Shown here: in pieces, positions 18,249 to 28,518 of the stretch
How positions within the stretch are numbered: the first letter of the stretch is position 1
How the letters are laid out: each line of letters begins with the position of its first letter
Assembly (NCBI GenBank): GCA_004210455.1
Contig: SEFA01000036.1
Coordinates: 1-58,135 of the forward strand
Direction: 5' to 3'
Source: Rubrivivax sp.
Lineage (GTDB): Bacteria > Pseudomonadota > Gammaproteobacteria > Burkholderiales > Burkholderiaceae_C
Length of the DNA stretch: 58,135 nt
Program-made: the position numbers and the translations under genes
The notes under the pieces: generated by a model
What the model was told of the DNA's origin: nothing
What the model saw: the letters and a program-made list of their open reading frames with translations, nothing else
Databases searched by the model: none

Positions 18249-18653
18249 ATGGAATCACGCGATCCCGGGCTGACGGAGCGGCTGCGGCGGGTGGCCGACC
18301 GAACGCTCGAACTGGCCCGCGTGCGGCTGGAGTTGCTGGGTGTGGAACTGCAGTCGGAACTGCTGCGGCTGTTCGGCGCGCTGACCGCCCTGCTGCTGGC
18401 CCTGCTGCTGGGCGTGGCGGCGTTGCTGATGCTCGTGTTCGCCGCGCTGCTGTGGGTGCCAGACGTGTGGCGCGCGCCGGTGGGCGCGGGATTGGGCGTT
18501 GCGTTCCTGACCGGAGCCGCCGCGTGCTGGTTCTGGGCGAAGTGGCAATTGGCGGGCGGCAAGCCGTTCGCGGCGAGCGTCGCGGAACTGGCGCGCGACC
18601 GACAGGCGCTGGAGCCCGAGCACGGCGCGGGAGACCCGGGAGCACCACGGTGA
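18249..18653 (+). CDS. YqjE-like membrane protein (phage_holin_3_6 family)
   Basis: 134-aa protein with an amphipathic N-terminal helix (LRRVADRTLELARVRLELLG), then two membrane segments, about residues 42-72 (ALTALLLALLLGVAALLMLV) and 80-103. This is the YqjE architecture. The holin family name does not imply phage. ATG 18249 is 9 nt after GAGGAG, and upstream in-frame GTG would place that site inside the gene. Its stop overlaps the next start, so it forms a pair with the YqjK-like gene. Confidence 0.85.
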   Translation: MESRDPGLTERLRRVADRTLELARVRLELLGVELQSELLRLFGALTALLLALLLGVAALLMLVFAALLWVPDVWRAPVGAGLGVAFLTGAAACWFWAKWQLAGGKPFAASVAELARDRQALEPEHGAGDPGAPR

Positions 18654-19015
18654 TGTGGGGCGACGCGCGCCAGCGGCTGCAGCTGAGACAACTCGAACTG
18701 CAGCTGCGCAGCGCCGAGTTGCGGCTCGGTCTGCGACACGAGGTGCAGGGGCTCGAAGGCCCGATGCGGTGGGTCGAGCGGGGGCATGCCCTCTACCGGC
18801 TGGCCGGCAGCCTCCCGCGCCTGTGGCGGACCGTGGCCGCGCTGGCCGCCGCGGGCGGTCTGGCGGGGCTGATGCGGGCGTTCCGACGGCGCGAGCCAGA
18901 GGCCGCCGACCGTTCGCCGGGACGGATCGCCAGGCTCTGGGCCTGGATCAGCCTGGGATGGAAGGTCTGGCAGTGGGTGAAACCGGCGGCGCCCCCCGCC
19001 GACGATCAGCGCTGA
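18653..19015 (+). CDS. YqjK-like small protein
   Basis: 120-aa basic protein starting [19 protein letters not shown], with an arginine-rich coiled helix, a central hydrophobic stretch ([18 protein letters not shown]) and a C-terminal tryptophan-rich helix. Position directly after the YqjE-like gene, with its ATG overlapping that stop, fits YqjK. Function unknown, presumed envelope stress. Its 3' end overlaps the convergent ygiQ end by 10 bp. Confidence 0.75.
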   Translation: MWGDARQRLQLRQLELQLRSAELRLGLRHEVQGLEGPMRWVERGHALYRLAGSLPRLWRTVAALAAAGGLAGLMRAFRRREPEAADRSPGRIARLWAWISLGWKVWQWVKPAAPPADDQR

Positions 19016-21453
19016 CCGCGCTTGGCAGCGGGCTTGCCGCCCAGCGCCGGCTTGCCGCCCGATGACGGCTTGCCCTGCGGGGACGGCTTCGCTCCACCGG
19101 TCACCCGTGGCGGCAGGCCGGTGTGCTGGGTCAGGATCCGGCCCGAGCGCGGCTTGTTCGGCGCGACCTTCTCGCCGGCCTGCGTCGAGTTCTTCCGGCG
19201 TGCCGATTCGTAGCCGCCGTCGGTCGACGGCTGGAAGGTCGGGATCAGATGGTTCTTACCGTTGCCGATCAGGTCGGCGCGGCCCATGTCCTTGAGCGCC
19301 TCGCGCAGCAGCGGCCAGTTGTTGGGATCGTGGTAGCGCAGGAAGGCCTTGTGCAGGCGACGACGGCGCTCGCCCTTGACAATGTCGACCGGCTCGCTGT
19401 CCCGGGTCACCTTCTTCAGCGGGTTCTTGCCGGAGTGGTACATCGCCGTGGCCGTGGCCATCGGGCTGGGATAGAAGGTCTGCACCTGATCCGCGCGGAA
19501 GCCGTTGCGCTTGAGCCAGAGGGCGAGGTTCATCATGTCCTCGTCGGCCGTGCCCGGATGCGCCGCGATGAAGTAGGGGATCAGGAACTGCTTCTTGCCC
19601 GCGGCCGCGCTGGCCTGTTCGAACAGCTGCTTGAAGCGGTCGTAGGTCCCGATGCCCGGCTTCATCATCTTCGAGAGCGGTCCGCCCTCGGTGTGCTCCG
19701 GCGCGATCTTCAGGTAGCCGCCCACGTGGTGGGTCACCAGTTCCTGGATGTACTCCGGCGACTCGATCGCCAGGTCGTAGCGCAGGCCGGAGCCGATCAG
19801 GATTTTCTTGACGCCGCGCAGCGCGCGGGCGCGCCGGTACAGCTTGATCAGCGGACCGTGGTCGGTGTGCAGATTGGGGCAGATGCCCGGATAGACGCAG
19901 CTCGGCTTGCGGCAGGCGGCTTCGATCTCGGGGCTCTTGCAACCGATGTGCCACATGTTGGCCGTCGGGCCGCCGAGGTCCGAGATGATCCCGGTGAAGC
20001 CCTTGACCTTGTCGCGGATGTCCTCGATCTCGCGGATGACCGAGTCCTCGCTGCGGCTCTGGATCACGCGGCCCTCGTGCTCGGTGATGGAGCAGAAGGT
20101 GCAGCCGCCGAAGCAGCCGCGCATGATGTTCACCGAGAAGCGGATCATTTCCCACGCCGGGATCTTGGTGGCGTGGTCGTGGCTGCCGTTCTCGTCGGCG
20201 TAGACCGGATGCGGGCTGCGCGCGTAGGGCAGGTCGAAGACGTGATCCATCTCGACCGTCGTCAGCGGGATGGGGGGCGGGTTGAACCAGACGTCGCGAT
20301 CGACGCCGCTCGACGAATGCCGCTGCACCAGCGCGCGCGCGTTGCCGGGGTTGGTCTCCAGGTGCAGCACGCGGTTGGCGTGGGCGTAGAGGACCGGATC
20401 GCTCCTGACCTGCTCATAGGACGGCAGTCGGATCACGGTGCGGTCGCGCGGCGTGACCAGCGCGCGGCCGTCGGTCTTCGAGAGCGTCTGGCGGATGATC
20501 TTGATCGGCTTGATCTCGGGCATGCCCGACGGCACGGCCGTCGCGGGAGCGCCCGTCGAGCCCGTCGAGCCCGGCGTGGCGGCGGCCTGCGCCTGTTCCT
20601 GCTGTTTCGAGCAATCGGTGCCCTGGTCGGCGGCCGCTTCCTCGGTGGTCATGTAAGGGCTCAGCAGCGCGTCGATCCTGCCGGGCGCGTCGACCTCGGT
20701 CGAATCGATCTCGAACCAGCCGTCCAGCGAGGCGTCGTCCGGCCTGCGCATGAAGGCGGTGCCGCGCACGTCGGTGATCGTCTCGATCGGCTTCTTCTGC
20801 GAGAGGCGGTGCGCGATCTCGATGATGGCGCGCTCTGCGTTGCCGTAGACGAGCAGGTCGGCCTTCGAGTCCACCAGGATGGAGCGCCGGACCTTGTCCT
20901 GCCAGTAGTCGTAATGCGCGATGCGGCGCAGCGAGGCCTCGATGCCGCCGATGATCACGGGGACGTCCTTGAACGCTTCCTTGCAGCGCTGCGTATAGAC
21001 CAGCGTGGCGCGGTCGGGGCGCTTGCCGGCGGCACCACCGGGCGTGTAGACGTCGTCCGAGCGGATCTTCCGGTCCGCCGTGTAATGGTTGATCATCGAA
21101 TCCATGTTCCCGGCCGCCACGCCGAAGAACAGGTTGGGCTTGCCCAGGGCCCGGAACGCGTCCGGCGAGTGCCAGTCCGGCTGCGCGATGATCCCCACGC
21201 GGAAGCCCTGCGCTTCCAGCGTCCGGCCGATGACCGCCATCCCGAAGCTGGGGTGGTCCACATAGGCGTCGCCACTGACGATGATGATGTCGCAGCTGTC
21301 CCAGCCCAGTTGCGTCATTTCCTCCCGCGACATCGGCAGGAAGGGGGCGGGACCGAAGCGTTTCGCCCAGAACGGGCGGTACGAGGTCAGCGCCTTCTGG
21401 CCGGTCTTCTTCAGATCGGACAGCGGACGGGTGGGCGGGGGAGCGATGGACAC
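19006..21453 (-). CDS. YgiQ family radical SAM protein (UPF0313)
   Basis: 815-aa protein with a radical-SAM motif in [18 protein letters not shown] (C-x3-C-x2-C) near residue 400 of this start. An N-terminal region with [30 protein letters not shown] is typical of YgiQ, and a basic Gly/Lys/Pro-rich C-terminal tail follows residue 750. A Gly/Ala/Pro insert near residue 300 makes it longer than the E. coli protein (about 740). The GTG at 21453 gives [16 protein letters not shown]. The in-frame extension to 21648 is unlikely to be translated because it lacks conserved sequence. Biochemical function is not established for the family. Confidence 0.9.
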   Translation of the reverse strand: MSIAPPPTRPLSDLKKTGQKALTSYRPFWAKRFGPAPFLPMSREEMTQLGWDSCDIIIVSGDAYVDHPSFGMAVIGRTLEAQGFRVGIIAQPDWHSPDAFRALGKPNLFFGVAAGNMDSMINHYTADRKIRSDDVYTPGGAAGKRPDRATLVYTQRCKEAFKDVPVIIGGIEASLRRIAHYDYWQDKVRRSILVDSKADLLVYGNAERAIIEIAHRLSQKKPIETITDVRGTAFMRRPDDASLDGWFEIDSTEVDAPGRIDALLSPYMTTEEAAADQGTDCSKQQEQAQAAATPGSTGSTGAPATAVPSGMPEIKPIKIIRQTLSKTDGRALVTPRDRTVIRLPSYEQVRSDPVLYAHANRVLHLETNPGNARALVQRHSSSGVDRDVWFNPPPIPLTTVEMDHVFDLPYARSPHPVYADENGSHDHATKIPAWEMIRFSVNIMRGCFGGCTFCSITEHEGRVIQSRSEDSVIREIEDIRDKVKGFTGIISDLGGPTANMWHIGCKSPEIEAACRKPSCVYPGICPNLHTDHGPLIKLYRRARALRGVKKILIGSGLRYDLAIESPEYIQELVTHHVGGYLKIAPEHTEGGPLSKMMKPGIGTYDRFKQLFEQASAAAGKKQFLIPYFIAAHPGTADEDMMNLALWLKRNGFRADQVQTFYPSPMATATAMYHSGKNPLKKVTRDSEPVDIVKGERRRRLHKAFLRYHDPNNWPLLREALKDMGRADLIGNGKNHLIPTFQPSTDGGYESARRKNSTQAGEKVAPNKPRSGRILTQHTGLPPRVTGGAKPSPQGKPSSGGKPALGGKPAAKRGQR

Positions 21454-21553
21454 GGCGGCGGCTCGGGCGTGGGCAACCGGGTATTGTCGCCGCAGCCCGG
21501 GGTTGTCCCCAGCCCGACCTGCACAAATGCAGGGCTTTCCACCGGATAAGACC

Positions 21554-22303
21554 TCAGTTCTGAGGATGGACAGCGTCTGTCGCCGGTGGGGCGTCACCGG
21601 CAGCGTCGCCGCACCCTGCGTCACAGACAGGCTGGCGACCCAGCGCACCGCGCTCAGCGGCGGTCAGGGGAGGGAAGCGGTTCGGCACGACCAGGGTCAG
21701 CGAGGACAGGTAATGCTCCAGCCGCGCCTGACCGACCTCCATCAGGTCGAAGGCTTCGGGGTCCAGGATCCAGTGGTGCAGCAGGCCGCCGATCAGCGCC
21801 ATCAGCCCGATCGCGGCCTGGTGCGCATCGACGTCCGGCGGCAACTGGCCCAGCGCCTTGGCGCGCTCGAAGGCCTCACGGTTGTGCTCCGTCCATTCCC
21901 GGTGGGCCGCAACCTTGCGGCCGCGGATCGACGCCATCTCCCCGACGAACTCGACGCGCAGGTTGGCGATCTCGAAGGCCCGGCGTGTGCGCGCATTGAA
22001 TGCCGCGCAGTGCATGACGTTCATCAATCTCAGGCGCAGATCGTCCAATGGCCGGTCCGGTCCGGGCGACACCGACGGCTCGAAGTCTTCCTCCAGCGGC
22101 ATGGTGGCGCGTTCCATCATCGCGTTGAAGAGCTGGACCTTGTCCTCGAAGTGCCAGTACACGGCGCCCCGGGTCACGCCGGCGGCCTGGGCGATGTCCT
22201 GCAGCGAGGTGCGGGACACGCCGCGTTCATGGAACAGCTGCTCCGCGGCGTCCAGCAGACGGGCGCGGGTTTCCTGGGCTTCCTGTTTGGTTCGACGAGC
22301 CAT
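21554..22303 (-). CDS. TetR-family repressor of the adjacent RND efflux operon (AcrR/TtgR type)
   Basis: 249-aa repressor with an N-terminal TetR helix-turn-helix (residues 10-57; [30 protein letters not shown]). A ligand-binding all-helical domain follows, with [22 protein letters not shown] AcrR segments. ATG 22303 gives [17 protein letters not shown], the standard AcrR-like start, whereas upstream in-frame sequence includes the operator. It is divergent from the efflux operon, and a perfect palindrome lies in the intergenic region. It most likely represses the pump and itself until a drug or bile-like ligand binds. Confidence 0.92.
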   Translation of the reverse strand: MARRTKQEAQETRARLLDAAEQLFHERGVSRTSLQDIAQAAGVTRGAVYWHFEDKVQLFNAMMERATMPLEEDFEPSVSPGPDRPLDDLRLRLMNVMHCAAFNARTRRAFEIANLRVEFVGEMASIRGRKVAAHREWTEHNREAFERAKALGQLPPDVDAHQAAIGLMALIGGLLHHWILDPEAFDLMEVGQARLEHYLSSLTLVVPNRFPPLTAAERGALGRQPVCDAGCGDAAGDAPPATDAVHPQN

Positions 22304-22331
22304 CGTGCGATTGTAGAAGCACAAGGCGGAA

Positions 22332-22353
22332 ACATACATGCGTGAATGTATGT
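22332..22353. promoter_or_regulatory. AcrR-type operator palindrome
   Basis: Perfect 8-bp arms ACATACAT (22332-22339) and ATGTATGT (22346-22353) around a 6-bp spacer GCGTGA, matching the known E. coli AcrR operator pattern. It lies 29 bp upstream of the repressor start and 168 bp upstream of the pump adaptor start, so one site could control both promoters. A TATATACT stretch just right of it may be the -10 of the pump promoter. Confidence 0.88.
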
Positions 22354-22520
22354 ATATACTGCGCGTCTTTGGTCGAACCGTACCGATGCCGTACGTCGTG
22401 GTGCAAGCGCCATGGCTAGGGCCGCGGTTTGCCCTGTCCGCCCGGCGCCTGAGCCGGGCCGACCCGCCGAATCCGCGAATCTGCACTTCGAATCTGTACT
22501 GCGAGAGGAATCCCATCGTG

Positions 22521-23786
22521 ATGTCTACCCCTCTGACAAAAGCAACGCCGGGGTCGGAGCGCCCGAGCCTGAAGGCCGGCGCGCGCATGCTCTATCTGCT
22601 GCCGCTGGTGATTTCGATCGCGGCCGTGCTGGCCGCGTGCGGCAAGGACGAGAAGGCGGCCGCCGCGCCGGGTGGCGGCATGCCGCCGGCCAACGTGGGC
22701 GTCGTGACGGTGGGCCAGCAGGCGGTCGCGCTGCAGACCGAACTGCCGGGCCGCGTGGAGGCGCTGCGCACCGCGCAGGTCCGCGCGCGGGTCAACGGCG
22801 TGATCCTGAAGCGCCTGTTCACTGAAGGCTCCGAAGTGAAGGCCGGCCAGGCGCTGTTCCTGATCGACCCGGCGCCTTACCAGGCCCAGCTCGACAGCGC
22901 CAACGCCAACGTGGCCAAGGCGCAGGCCAACGAAGCCCAGGCGTCGGCCCAGGCCGCGCGCAACAAGCCGCTGGCCGATGCGAAGGCGATCAGCCAGCAG
23001 GAATACATCACCTCGGTCGCGACCGCCAAGGCCGCCGCGGCCGACGTGGCCGCCGCCAAGGCAGCCGCGGTGACGGCCAAGCTGAGCCTGGACTACGCCC
23101 ATGTCTACGCCCCGATCGCCGGCCGCATCGGCCGCGCGCTGGTGACCGAAGGCGCGCTGGTCGGCGCCTCGGACGCCACCCAGCTGGCGCTGATCCAGCA
23201 GGTCAGCAGCGTCTATGTGAACTTCACGCAGTCGGCCAACGAGGTGCAGGCGATGCGCCGCGCGCTGGCCGCTGGCCAGTTGCGCAGCGCGGGCAACAAC
23301 GCCGCTCAGGTGGAGATCGTCGGCGACGACGGCGTCGTGCTGCCGCGCACCGGCAAGCTGCTGTTCACCGACCTGACGGTCGATCCGACCTCGGGCCAGG
23401 TCACGCTGCGCGCCGAAGTGCCGAATCCCGACAGCGCGCTGCTGCCCGGCCAGTACGTCCGCGTCCGCGTGGCGCAGGCGGAACTGCCCTCGGCCATCCT
23501 GCTGCCGCAGCAGGCGGTGACGCGCGGCTCGGCCGGCGACACGGTGATGGTGGTCGGTCCCGACAACAAGCCCGCGCCGCGCAAGGTCAAGATCGGCAAC
23601 GCGATCGGCAACCAGTGGGTGGTGCTCGACGGCCTGAAGACCGGCGAGAAGGTCATCGCCGACGGCTTCCAGAAGATGTTCGTCCCGGGCGCCCCGGTGA
23701 ATCCGGTGCCGTTCAATCCGGCCAGCGCCGCGTCCGGCGCGGCTTCGGGCGCCGCCCCGGCCGCCTCCGCCGCGGCGAGCCGCTGA
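22521..23786 (+). CDS. RND efflux periplasmic adaptor, lipoprotein
   Basis: Membrane-fusion protein of the AcrA/MexA family, 421 aa. A lipobox AVLAAC-GKD sits near residue 40, so the mature protein is lipid-anchored. The biotinyl-lipoyl, alpha-hairpin (residues about 115-185, Ala/Lys/Gln-rich) and beta-barrel regions are evident from RVNGVILKRLFTEGSEVKAGQ and YAHVYAPIAGRIGRAL. ATG 22521 follows GAGAGGAATCCC. A start at 22587 would give a shorter, more typical signal peptide. It couples the inner-membrane pump to the outer-membrane channel and is the first gene of the pump operon. Confidence 0.93.
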   Translation: MSTPLTKATPGSERPSLKAGARMLYLLPLVISIAAVLAACGKDEKAAAAPGGGMPPANVGVVTVGQQAVALQTELPGRVEALRTAQVRARVNGVILKRLFTEGSEVKAGQALFLIDPAPYQAQLDSANANVAKAQANEAQASAQAARNKPLADAKAISQQEYITSVATAKAAAADVAAAKAAAVTAKLSLDYAHVYAPIAGRIGRALVTEGALVGASDATQLALIQQVSSVYVNFTQSANEVQAMRRALAAGQLRSAGNNAAQVEIVGDDGVVLPRTGKLLFTDLTVDPTSGQVTLRAEVPNPDSALLPGQYVRVRVAQAELPSAILLPQQAVTRGSAGDTVMVVGPDNKPAPRKVKIGNAIGNQWVVLDGLKTGEKVIADGFQKMFVPGAPVNPVPFNPASAASGAASGAAPAASAAASR

Positions 23787-23815
23787 GCGCCTGACGCTCG
23801 GGAAGGATCCAAGAC

Positions 23816-26800
23816 ATGGCACGTTTCTTCATTGATCGCCCCATCTTCGCGTGGGTGATCGCCCTGTTCATCCTGGTCTTCGGCGGCGTGGCCATCACGC
23901 AGCTGCCGATCGCCCAGTACCCCACCGTCGCGCCCCCGTCGCTGTCGATCAACGTCGCCTATCCGGGCGCGTCGGCCAAGACGCTGGACGAGGCGGTGAT
24001 CTCCGTCATCGAGCAGGAGCTCAACGGCGCCCCCGGCCTGGCCTACATGGAATCGGTCAGCCAGGCCAACGGCACGGGCGCCATCACGGTGACCTTCGAG
24101 TCCGGCACCAACATCGACCTGGCGCAGGTGGAAGTGCAGAACCGCCTGTCGCGCGCGACGCCCCGTCTTCCCGCCGCGGTGACGCAGCAGGGCGTGCGCG
24201 TCGACAAGGCGCGTTCCAACTTCCTGCTGTTCGTGACGCTGTCGTCCAAGGACGGCTCGATGGACCCGATCGCGCTGGGCGACTACGCGGCCCGCAACGT
24301 CGTGCCCGAGATCCAGCGGATCGCCGGCGTCGGCCAGGCGCAGCTGTTCGGCTCCGAGCAGGCGATGCGCATCTGGCTGGATCCGGCCAAGATGGAGTCG
24401 TACAAGCTCAGCCCCGCCGAGGTCAACGCCGCCATCACCGCGCAGAATGCGCTGGTGCCGGCCGGCGTGCTGGGCGACCGCCCGAACACCAGCAGCCAGA
24501 CCATGTCCGCGACCATCGTGGTCAAGGGTCAGCTCGAGAACAAGGAGCAGTTCGGCAACATCGTCCTGCGCGCCAACACCGACGGCTCCACCGTGAGGCT
24601 GAAGGACGTCGCGCGCATCGAGATGGGCGGCCAGAGCTACAGCACCTACGCGCGACTGAACGGCCAGCCGTCCACCGGCGTGGGCGTGCAGCTCTCGCCG
24701 TCCGGCAATGCGCTGGGCACCGCCAAGGCGGTCAAGGCGCGCATGGAAGAACTGAAGAAGTACTTCCCCGCCGGCGTCGAATACAAGGTGCCCTACGACT
24801 CGTCGAAGTTCGTGCAGATCTCCATCGCCCAGGTGGTGGAAACGCTGATCGAAGCGATCGTGCTGGTGTTCCTGGTGATGTACCTGTTCCTGCAGGACTG
24901 GCGCTACACGCTGATCCCGACGCTGGTGGTGCCGGTGGCGCTGCTGGGGACCTTCGGGATCATGCTGGCGCTGGGCTTCTCGATCAACGTGCTGACGCTG
25001 TTCGGCATGGTGCTCGCGATCGGCATCCTGGTCGACGATGCGATCGTCGTCGTCGAGAACGTCGAGCGCATCATGAGCGAGGAGGGCCTCAGCCCTCGTG
25101 AAGCGACGAAGAAGGCGATGGGCCAGATCTCCGGCGCCATCATCGGCATCACCACGGTGCTGATCGCGGTGTTCATCCCGATGGCCTTCTTCGCCGGCTC
25201 GGTGGGCAACATCTACCGCCAGTTCTCGCTGGCGATGGTGGCCTCGATGGCGCTGTCGGCGATGATGGCGCTGTCGCTGACGCCGGCGCTGTGCGCGACG
25301 CTGCTCAAGCCGGTCGACGCCGGTCACCACCACGAGAAGCGCGGCTTCTTCGGCTGGTTCAACCGCGGCTTCTCGCGCACCGCCAAGGGCTACGAAGGCT
25401 GGGTCGCGAAGCTGCTCAAGCGCAGCGGTCCGATGATGATCGCCTTCGTCGCCGTGGTCGCGGTCGTCGGCTGGCTGTACGTCCGCATGCCGACGTCCTT
25501 CCTGCCCAACGAAGACCAGGGCTACCTGATCGTCAACGTGCAGCTGCCGCCGGGCGCGACGTCCAACCGGACCGAAGCCGCGGTGGCCGCCGTCGAGCAG
25601 TTCCTGCACAAGCAGCCGGAAGTCGCCGACACCATCGGCGTCATCGGCTTCTCGTTCTCGGGTCAGGGCCAGAACGCCGCGCTGGTGTTCGTGCCGTTGA
25701 AGCCCTGGGACGAGCGCAAGGGCAAGGACCACTCGGCCTCGGCGCTGGCCGGTCGCGTCATGGGCGCGATGATGGTCGGCGTGCGGGACGCCTTCATCTT
25801 CCCGCTGTCGCCGCCGCCCATCCAGGAACTCGGCAATGCGACGGGCTTCGCGCTGCGTCTGCAGGACCGCGCCGGCCTCGGCCACGAGGCACTGCTCAAC
25901 GCGCGCAACCAGCTCATGGGCATGGCGCAGAAGAGCAAGCTCATCGCGACCATCCGTCCGGACGGCCTGGAAGACGCGCCGCAGTTGCAGATCGACATCG
26001 ACCGCGCCAAGGCGCAGGCGCTGGGCGTCTCCTTCGACACCATCGCCCGGGTGCTCGGCACTCAGCTGGGCTCGGCCTACGTCAACGACTTCCCGAGCAC
26101 CGGCCGCATGCAGCGTGTCGTGGTGCAGGCCGACGCGGCACGCCGCTCGACGCCGGAAGACGTGCTCAAGCTCAATGTGACCAACGCGTCGGGCGCCAAC
26201 GTGCCGGTCTCGGCTTTCGCGTCCAGCCGCTGGATCACCGGCCAGATGCAGGCCACCCGCTACAACGGCTATCCCGCGATGCGGCTGGCCGGCGACCCGG
26301 GTGTCGGCGTCTCGTCGGGCCAGGCGATGAAGGAACTCGAGAACATGATCTCGCAGCTCCCGCCCGGCATCGGCTTCGAGTGGACCGGCCTGTCGCGTGA
26401 GGAGCAGTTGTCGGGCTCGCAGGCGGGCATCCTGCTGGCGTTCTCGCTGCTGGCGGTCTTCCTCTGCCTGGCCGCGCTGTACGAGAGCTGGTCCATCCCG
26501 ATGTCGGTGATGCTGGTGGTCCCGCTGGGCCTGCTGGGTGCGCTCGCGGGGGCGACCTTGCGCGGCATGCCCAACGACGTGTACTTCAAGGTCGGCCTGA
26601 TCACCATCATCGGCCTGTCGGCGAAGAACGCGATCCTGATCATCGAGTTCGCCAAGGACCTGCAGGCGCAGGGCAAGGGCCTGGTCGAGGCGATCCTGGA
26701 GGCGGCGCACCTGCGCTTCCGCCCGATCATCATGACCTCGCTGGCCTTCATCCTGGGCGTCACGCCGCTGTTCTTCGCCAGCGGCGCGGGCTCGGCGAGC

Positions 26801-27001
26801 CAGCGCGCCATCGGTACCGGCGTGCTGTCGGGCATGGTCACCGCGACCTTGCTGGCGGTGATCTTCGTGCCGGTGTTCTTCCTGGTCGTGCGCCGCTTCT
26901 TCAAGGGCAGCGACCGCCAGAACAAGCTGTACGCCCATGAACTGGACGGTCCGGATCCGACCAAGGCCATCGCGGCCGCCAAGAACGCGGACGGAGTCTG
27001 A
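23816..27001 (+). CDS. RND multidrug efflux pump, inner-membrane transporter (HAE1)
   Basis: 1061-aa AcrB/MexB-type proton-driven pump. N-terminal MARFFIDRPIFAWVIALFIL, twelve-helix layout and two large periplasmic loops are evident. The proton-relay Asp pair is in GILVDDAIVVVENVER near residue 407, and the relay Lys is in LSAKNAILIIEFAKD near residue 940. It is 29 bp downstream of the adaptor and ends 2 bp before the channel gene, so all three form one operon. Length fits the family (about 1050). Substrate range cannot be read from sequence. Confidence 0.97.
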   Translation: MARFFIDRPIFAWVIALFILVFGGVAITQLPIAQYPTVAPPSLSINVAYPGASAKTLDEAVISVIEQELNGAPGLAYMESVSQANGTGAITVTFESGTNIDLAQVEVQNRLSRATPRLPAAVTQQGVRVDKARSNFLLFVTLSSKDGSMDPIALGDYAARNVVPEIQRIAGVGQAQLFGSEQAMRIWLDPAKMESYKLSPAEVNAAITAQNALVPAGVLGDRPNTSSQTMSATIVVKGQLENKEQFGNIVLRANTDGSTVRLKDVARIEMGGQSYSTYARLNGQPSTGVGVQLSPSGNALGTAKAVKARMEELKKYFPAGVEYKVPYDSSKFVQISIAQVVETLIEAIVLVFLVMYLFLQDWRYTLIPTLVVPVALLGTFGIMLALGFSINVLTLFGMVLAIGILVDDAIVVVENVERIMSEEGLSPREATKKAMGQISGAIIGITTVLIAVFIPMAFFAGSVGNIYRQFSLAMVASMALSAMMALSLTPALCATLLKPVDAGHHHEKRGFFGWFNRGFSRTAKGYEGWVAKLLKRSGPMMIAFVAVVAVVGWLYVRMPTSFLPNEDQGYLIVNVQLPPGATSNRTEAAVAAVEQFLHKQPEVADTIGVIGFSFSGQGQNAALVFVPLKPWDERKGKDHSASALAGRVMGAMMVGVRDAFIFPLSPPPIQELGNATGFALRLQDRAGLGHEALLNARNQLMGMAQKSKLIATIRPDGLEDAPQLQIDIDRAKAQALGVSFDTIARVLGTQLGSAYVNDFPSTGRMQRVVVQADAARRSTPEDVLKLNVTNASGANVPVSAFASSRWITGQMQATRYNGYPAMRLAGDPGVGVSSGQAMKELENMISQLPPGIGFEWTGLSREEQLSGSQAGILLAFSLLAVFLCLAALYESWSIPMSVMLVVPLGLLGALAGATLRGMPNDVYFKVGLITIIGLSAKNAILIIEFAKDLQAQGKGLVEAILEAAHLRFRPIIMTSLAFILGVTPLFFASGAGSASQRAIGTGVLSGMVTATLLAVIFVPVFFLVVRRFFKGSDRQNKLYAHELDGPDPTKAIAAAKNADGV

Positions 27002-27003
27002 GC

Positions 27004-28422
27004 ATGATGAAAAGCAAACTTTCCGTGATGGCCGCGGCGGCTGCGACCGTGGCGTTGCTGACCGGCTGCGTGAACCTCGCGCCCGACCACAAGCGCCCGG
27101 ACGCGCCGGTGGCGCCGCAGTGGCCGCAAGGCCCGGGCGCCGAGGCGACCGACGCCAAGGCCGCGACCGAGCTGCAATGGCAGCAGTTCTTCCGTGATGA
27201 ACGGTTGAAGCAACTGATCGATCTGGCGCTGAAGAACAACCGCGACCTGCGCATCGCGCTGCTGAACGTCGACGTCGCGCGGGCGCAGGCCAACGTCACG
27301 GCGGCGAGCCGCTGGCCGACGGTCAACGCCGGCTTCTCCGCGTCGCGCGGACCGCAGACCACGGCCAACGGCGACAGCCGCATCGTCAACGCCTACCAGG
27401 CCGGCCTGCAGATCACCTCGTACGAGATCGACCTGTTCAGCCGCGTCAAGAACCAGAGCGCCGCGTCCTTCGCGCAGTACCTGGCGACGGGCGAGGCGGC
27501 GCGTTCCGCGCAGATCAGCCTGGTGGCCGGCGTCGCGTCGGCCTACCTCGCGGTCCAGGCCGACGAGGAGCTGCTGGCGCTCACCCGCCAGACGCTGGCG
27601 ACGCGCGAGGACAGCCTCAAGCTGATGCAGCTGAAGTTCGACAACGGCGCGGCGTCCAACCTGGACCTGAGCACCTCGAAGTCGTCGTACGAAGCCGCGC
27701 GCGCCACGCTGGCGCAGGCCGAGCGGACGCGTCAGCAGGACCTGAACACGCTGACGCTGCTGGTGGGGCAGGGCGTGCCGGAGTCGCTGCCGCAGTCGCG
27801 GCCGCTGAGCGACCAGACCATGGGCGCGCTGCTGGCGGGCATGCCGTCGCAGGTGCTGGTCGGCCGGCCCGACGTGGTCCAGGCCGAGCAGCAGCTGGTG
27901 GCGGCCGAGGCCAACATCGGCGTCGCGCGCGCGGCCTACTTCCCGAGCATCACGCTGACGAGCAGCGTGGGCACGGCGAGCAGCGCCTTGCGCGACCTGT
28001 TCAGCCAGAGCGCGTGGAGCATCGCGGGTTCGGCGCTGATGCCGATCTTCGACGCGGGGCGCGTGCGCAACAACGTCGAAGCCGCCAAGGCCAACCGCGA
28101 GATCGCGGTCGCCCAGTACGAGAAGGTCGTGCAGACGGCGTTCAAGGAAGTGGCGGATGCCTTGGCCGGCCGGGCCACGCTCGACGAGCAGCTGCGCGCG
28201 CAGGACGCGCAGGCCGCTGCGGAAGCGACGCGGCTGGAGCTGGTCGACCTGAGCTTCCGCAACGGCGCGGCCTCGAGCCTCGATCTGCTGGATGCGCAGC
28301 GGGCGACCTTCGCCGCGCAGCAGGCGGCACTGCAGGTGCGCCTCGCGCAGCTGCAGAACCAGGTGCAGCTCTACAAGGTGCTGGGCGGCGGCGTATCGAA
28401 CGGAGTCGCGGTCAGCCAGTGA
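27004..28422 (+). CDS. RND efflux outer-membrane channel lipoprotein (NodT/OprM family)
   Basis: 472-aa TolC-like factor. Signal peptide with lipobox LLTGC-VNLAPDHKRP, then two repeats of the outer-membrane-efflux domain with long Ala-rich coiled helices, for example ARATLAQAERTRQQDLNTLTLLVGQ and the GRPDVVQAEQQLVAAEANIGVARAAYFPSI signature of the second repeat. The start ATG at 27004 is only 2 bp after the pump stop. It completes the tripartite pump. Downstream to 28518 there is a short GC-rich convergent spacer before the next gene. Confidence 0.95.
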   Translation: MMKSKLSVMAAAAATVALLTGCVNLAPDHKRPDAPVAPQWPQGPGAEATDAKAATELQWQQFFRDERLKQLIDLALKNNRDLRIALLNVDVARAQANVTAASRWPTVNAGFSASRGPQTTANGDSRIVNAYQAGLQITSYEIDLFSRVKNQSAASFAQYLATGEAARSAQISLVAGVASAYLAVQADEELLALTRQTLATREDSLKLMQLKFDNGAASNLDLSTSKSSYEAARATLAQAERTRQQDLNTLTLLVGQGVPESLPQSRPLSDQTMGALLAGMPSQVLVGRPDVVQAEQQLVAAEANIGVARAAYFPSITLTSSVGTASSALRDLFSQSAWSIAGSALMPIFDAGRVRNNVEAAKANREIAVAQYEKVVQTAFKEVADALAGRATLDEQLRAQDAQAAAEATRLELVDLSFRNGAASSLDLLDAQRATFAAQQAALQVRLAQLQNQVQLYKVLGGGVSNGVAVSQ

Positions 28423-28518
28423 CCGTGGGGCCGGAATGATGCGAGGGGTTCCCGGAGGGATGCCCCTTGCGTCGTGGAGAGCCCGCGCTTGGCGTTCCGA
28501 CCGCCAGCGTCCTGACGA

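Noticed and set aside
18249..18653. Phage holin, suggesting a prophage
   Set aside because: Holin is only the family label for YqjE-like proteins. No phage genes surround it.
23306..26938. 1210-aa open frame antisense to the RND pump
   Set aside because: Low-complexity His/Arg/Asp/Gln-rich translation with no domain. A high-GC shadow of the pump gene.
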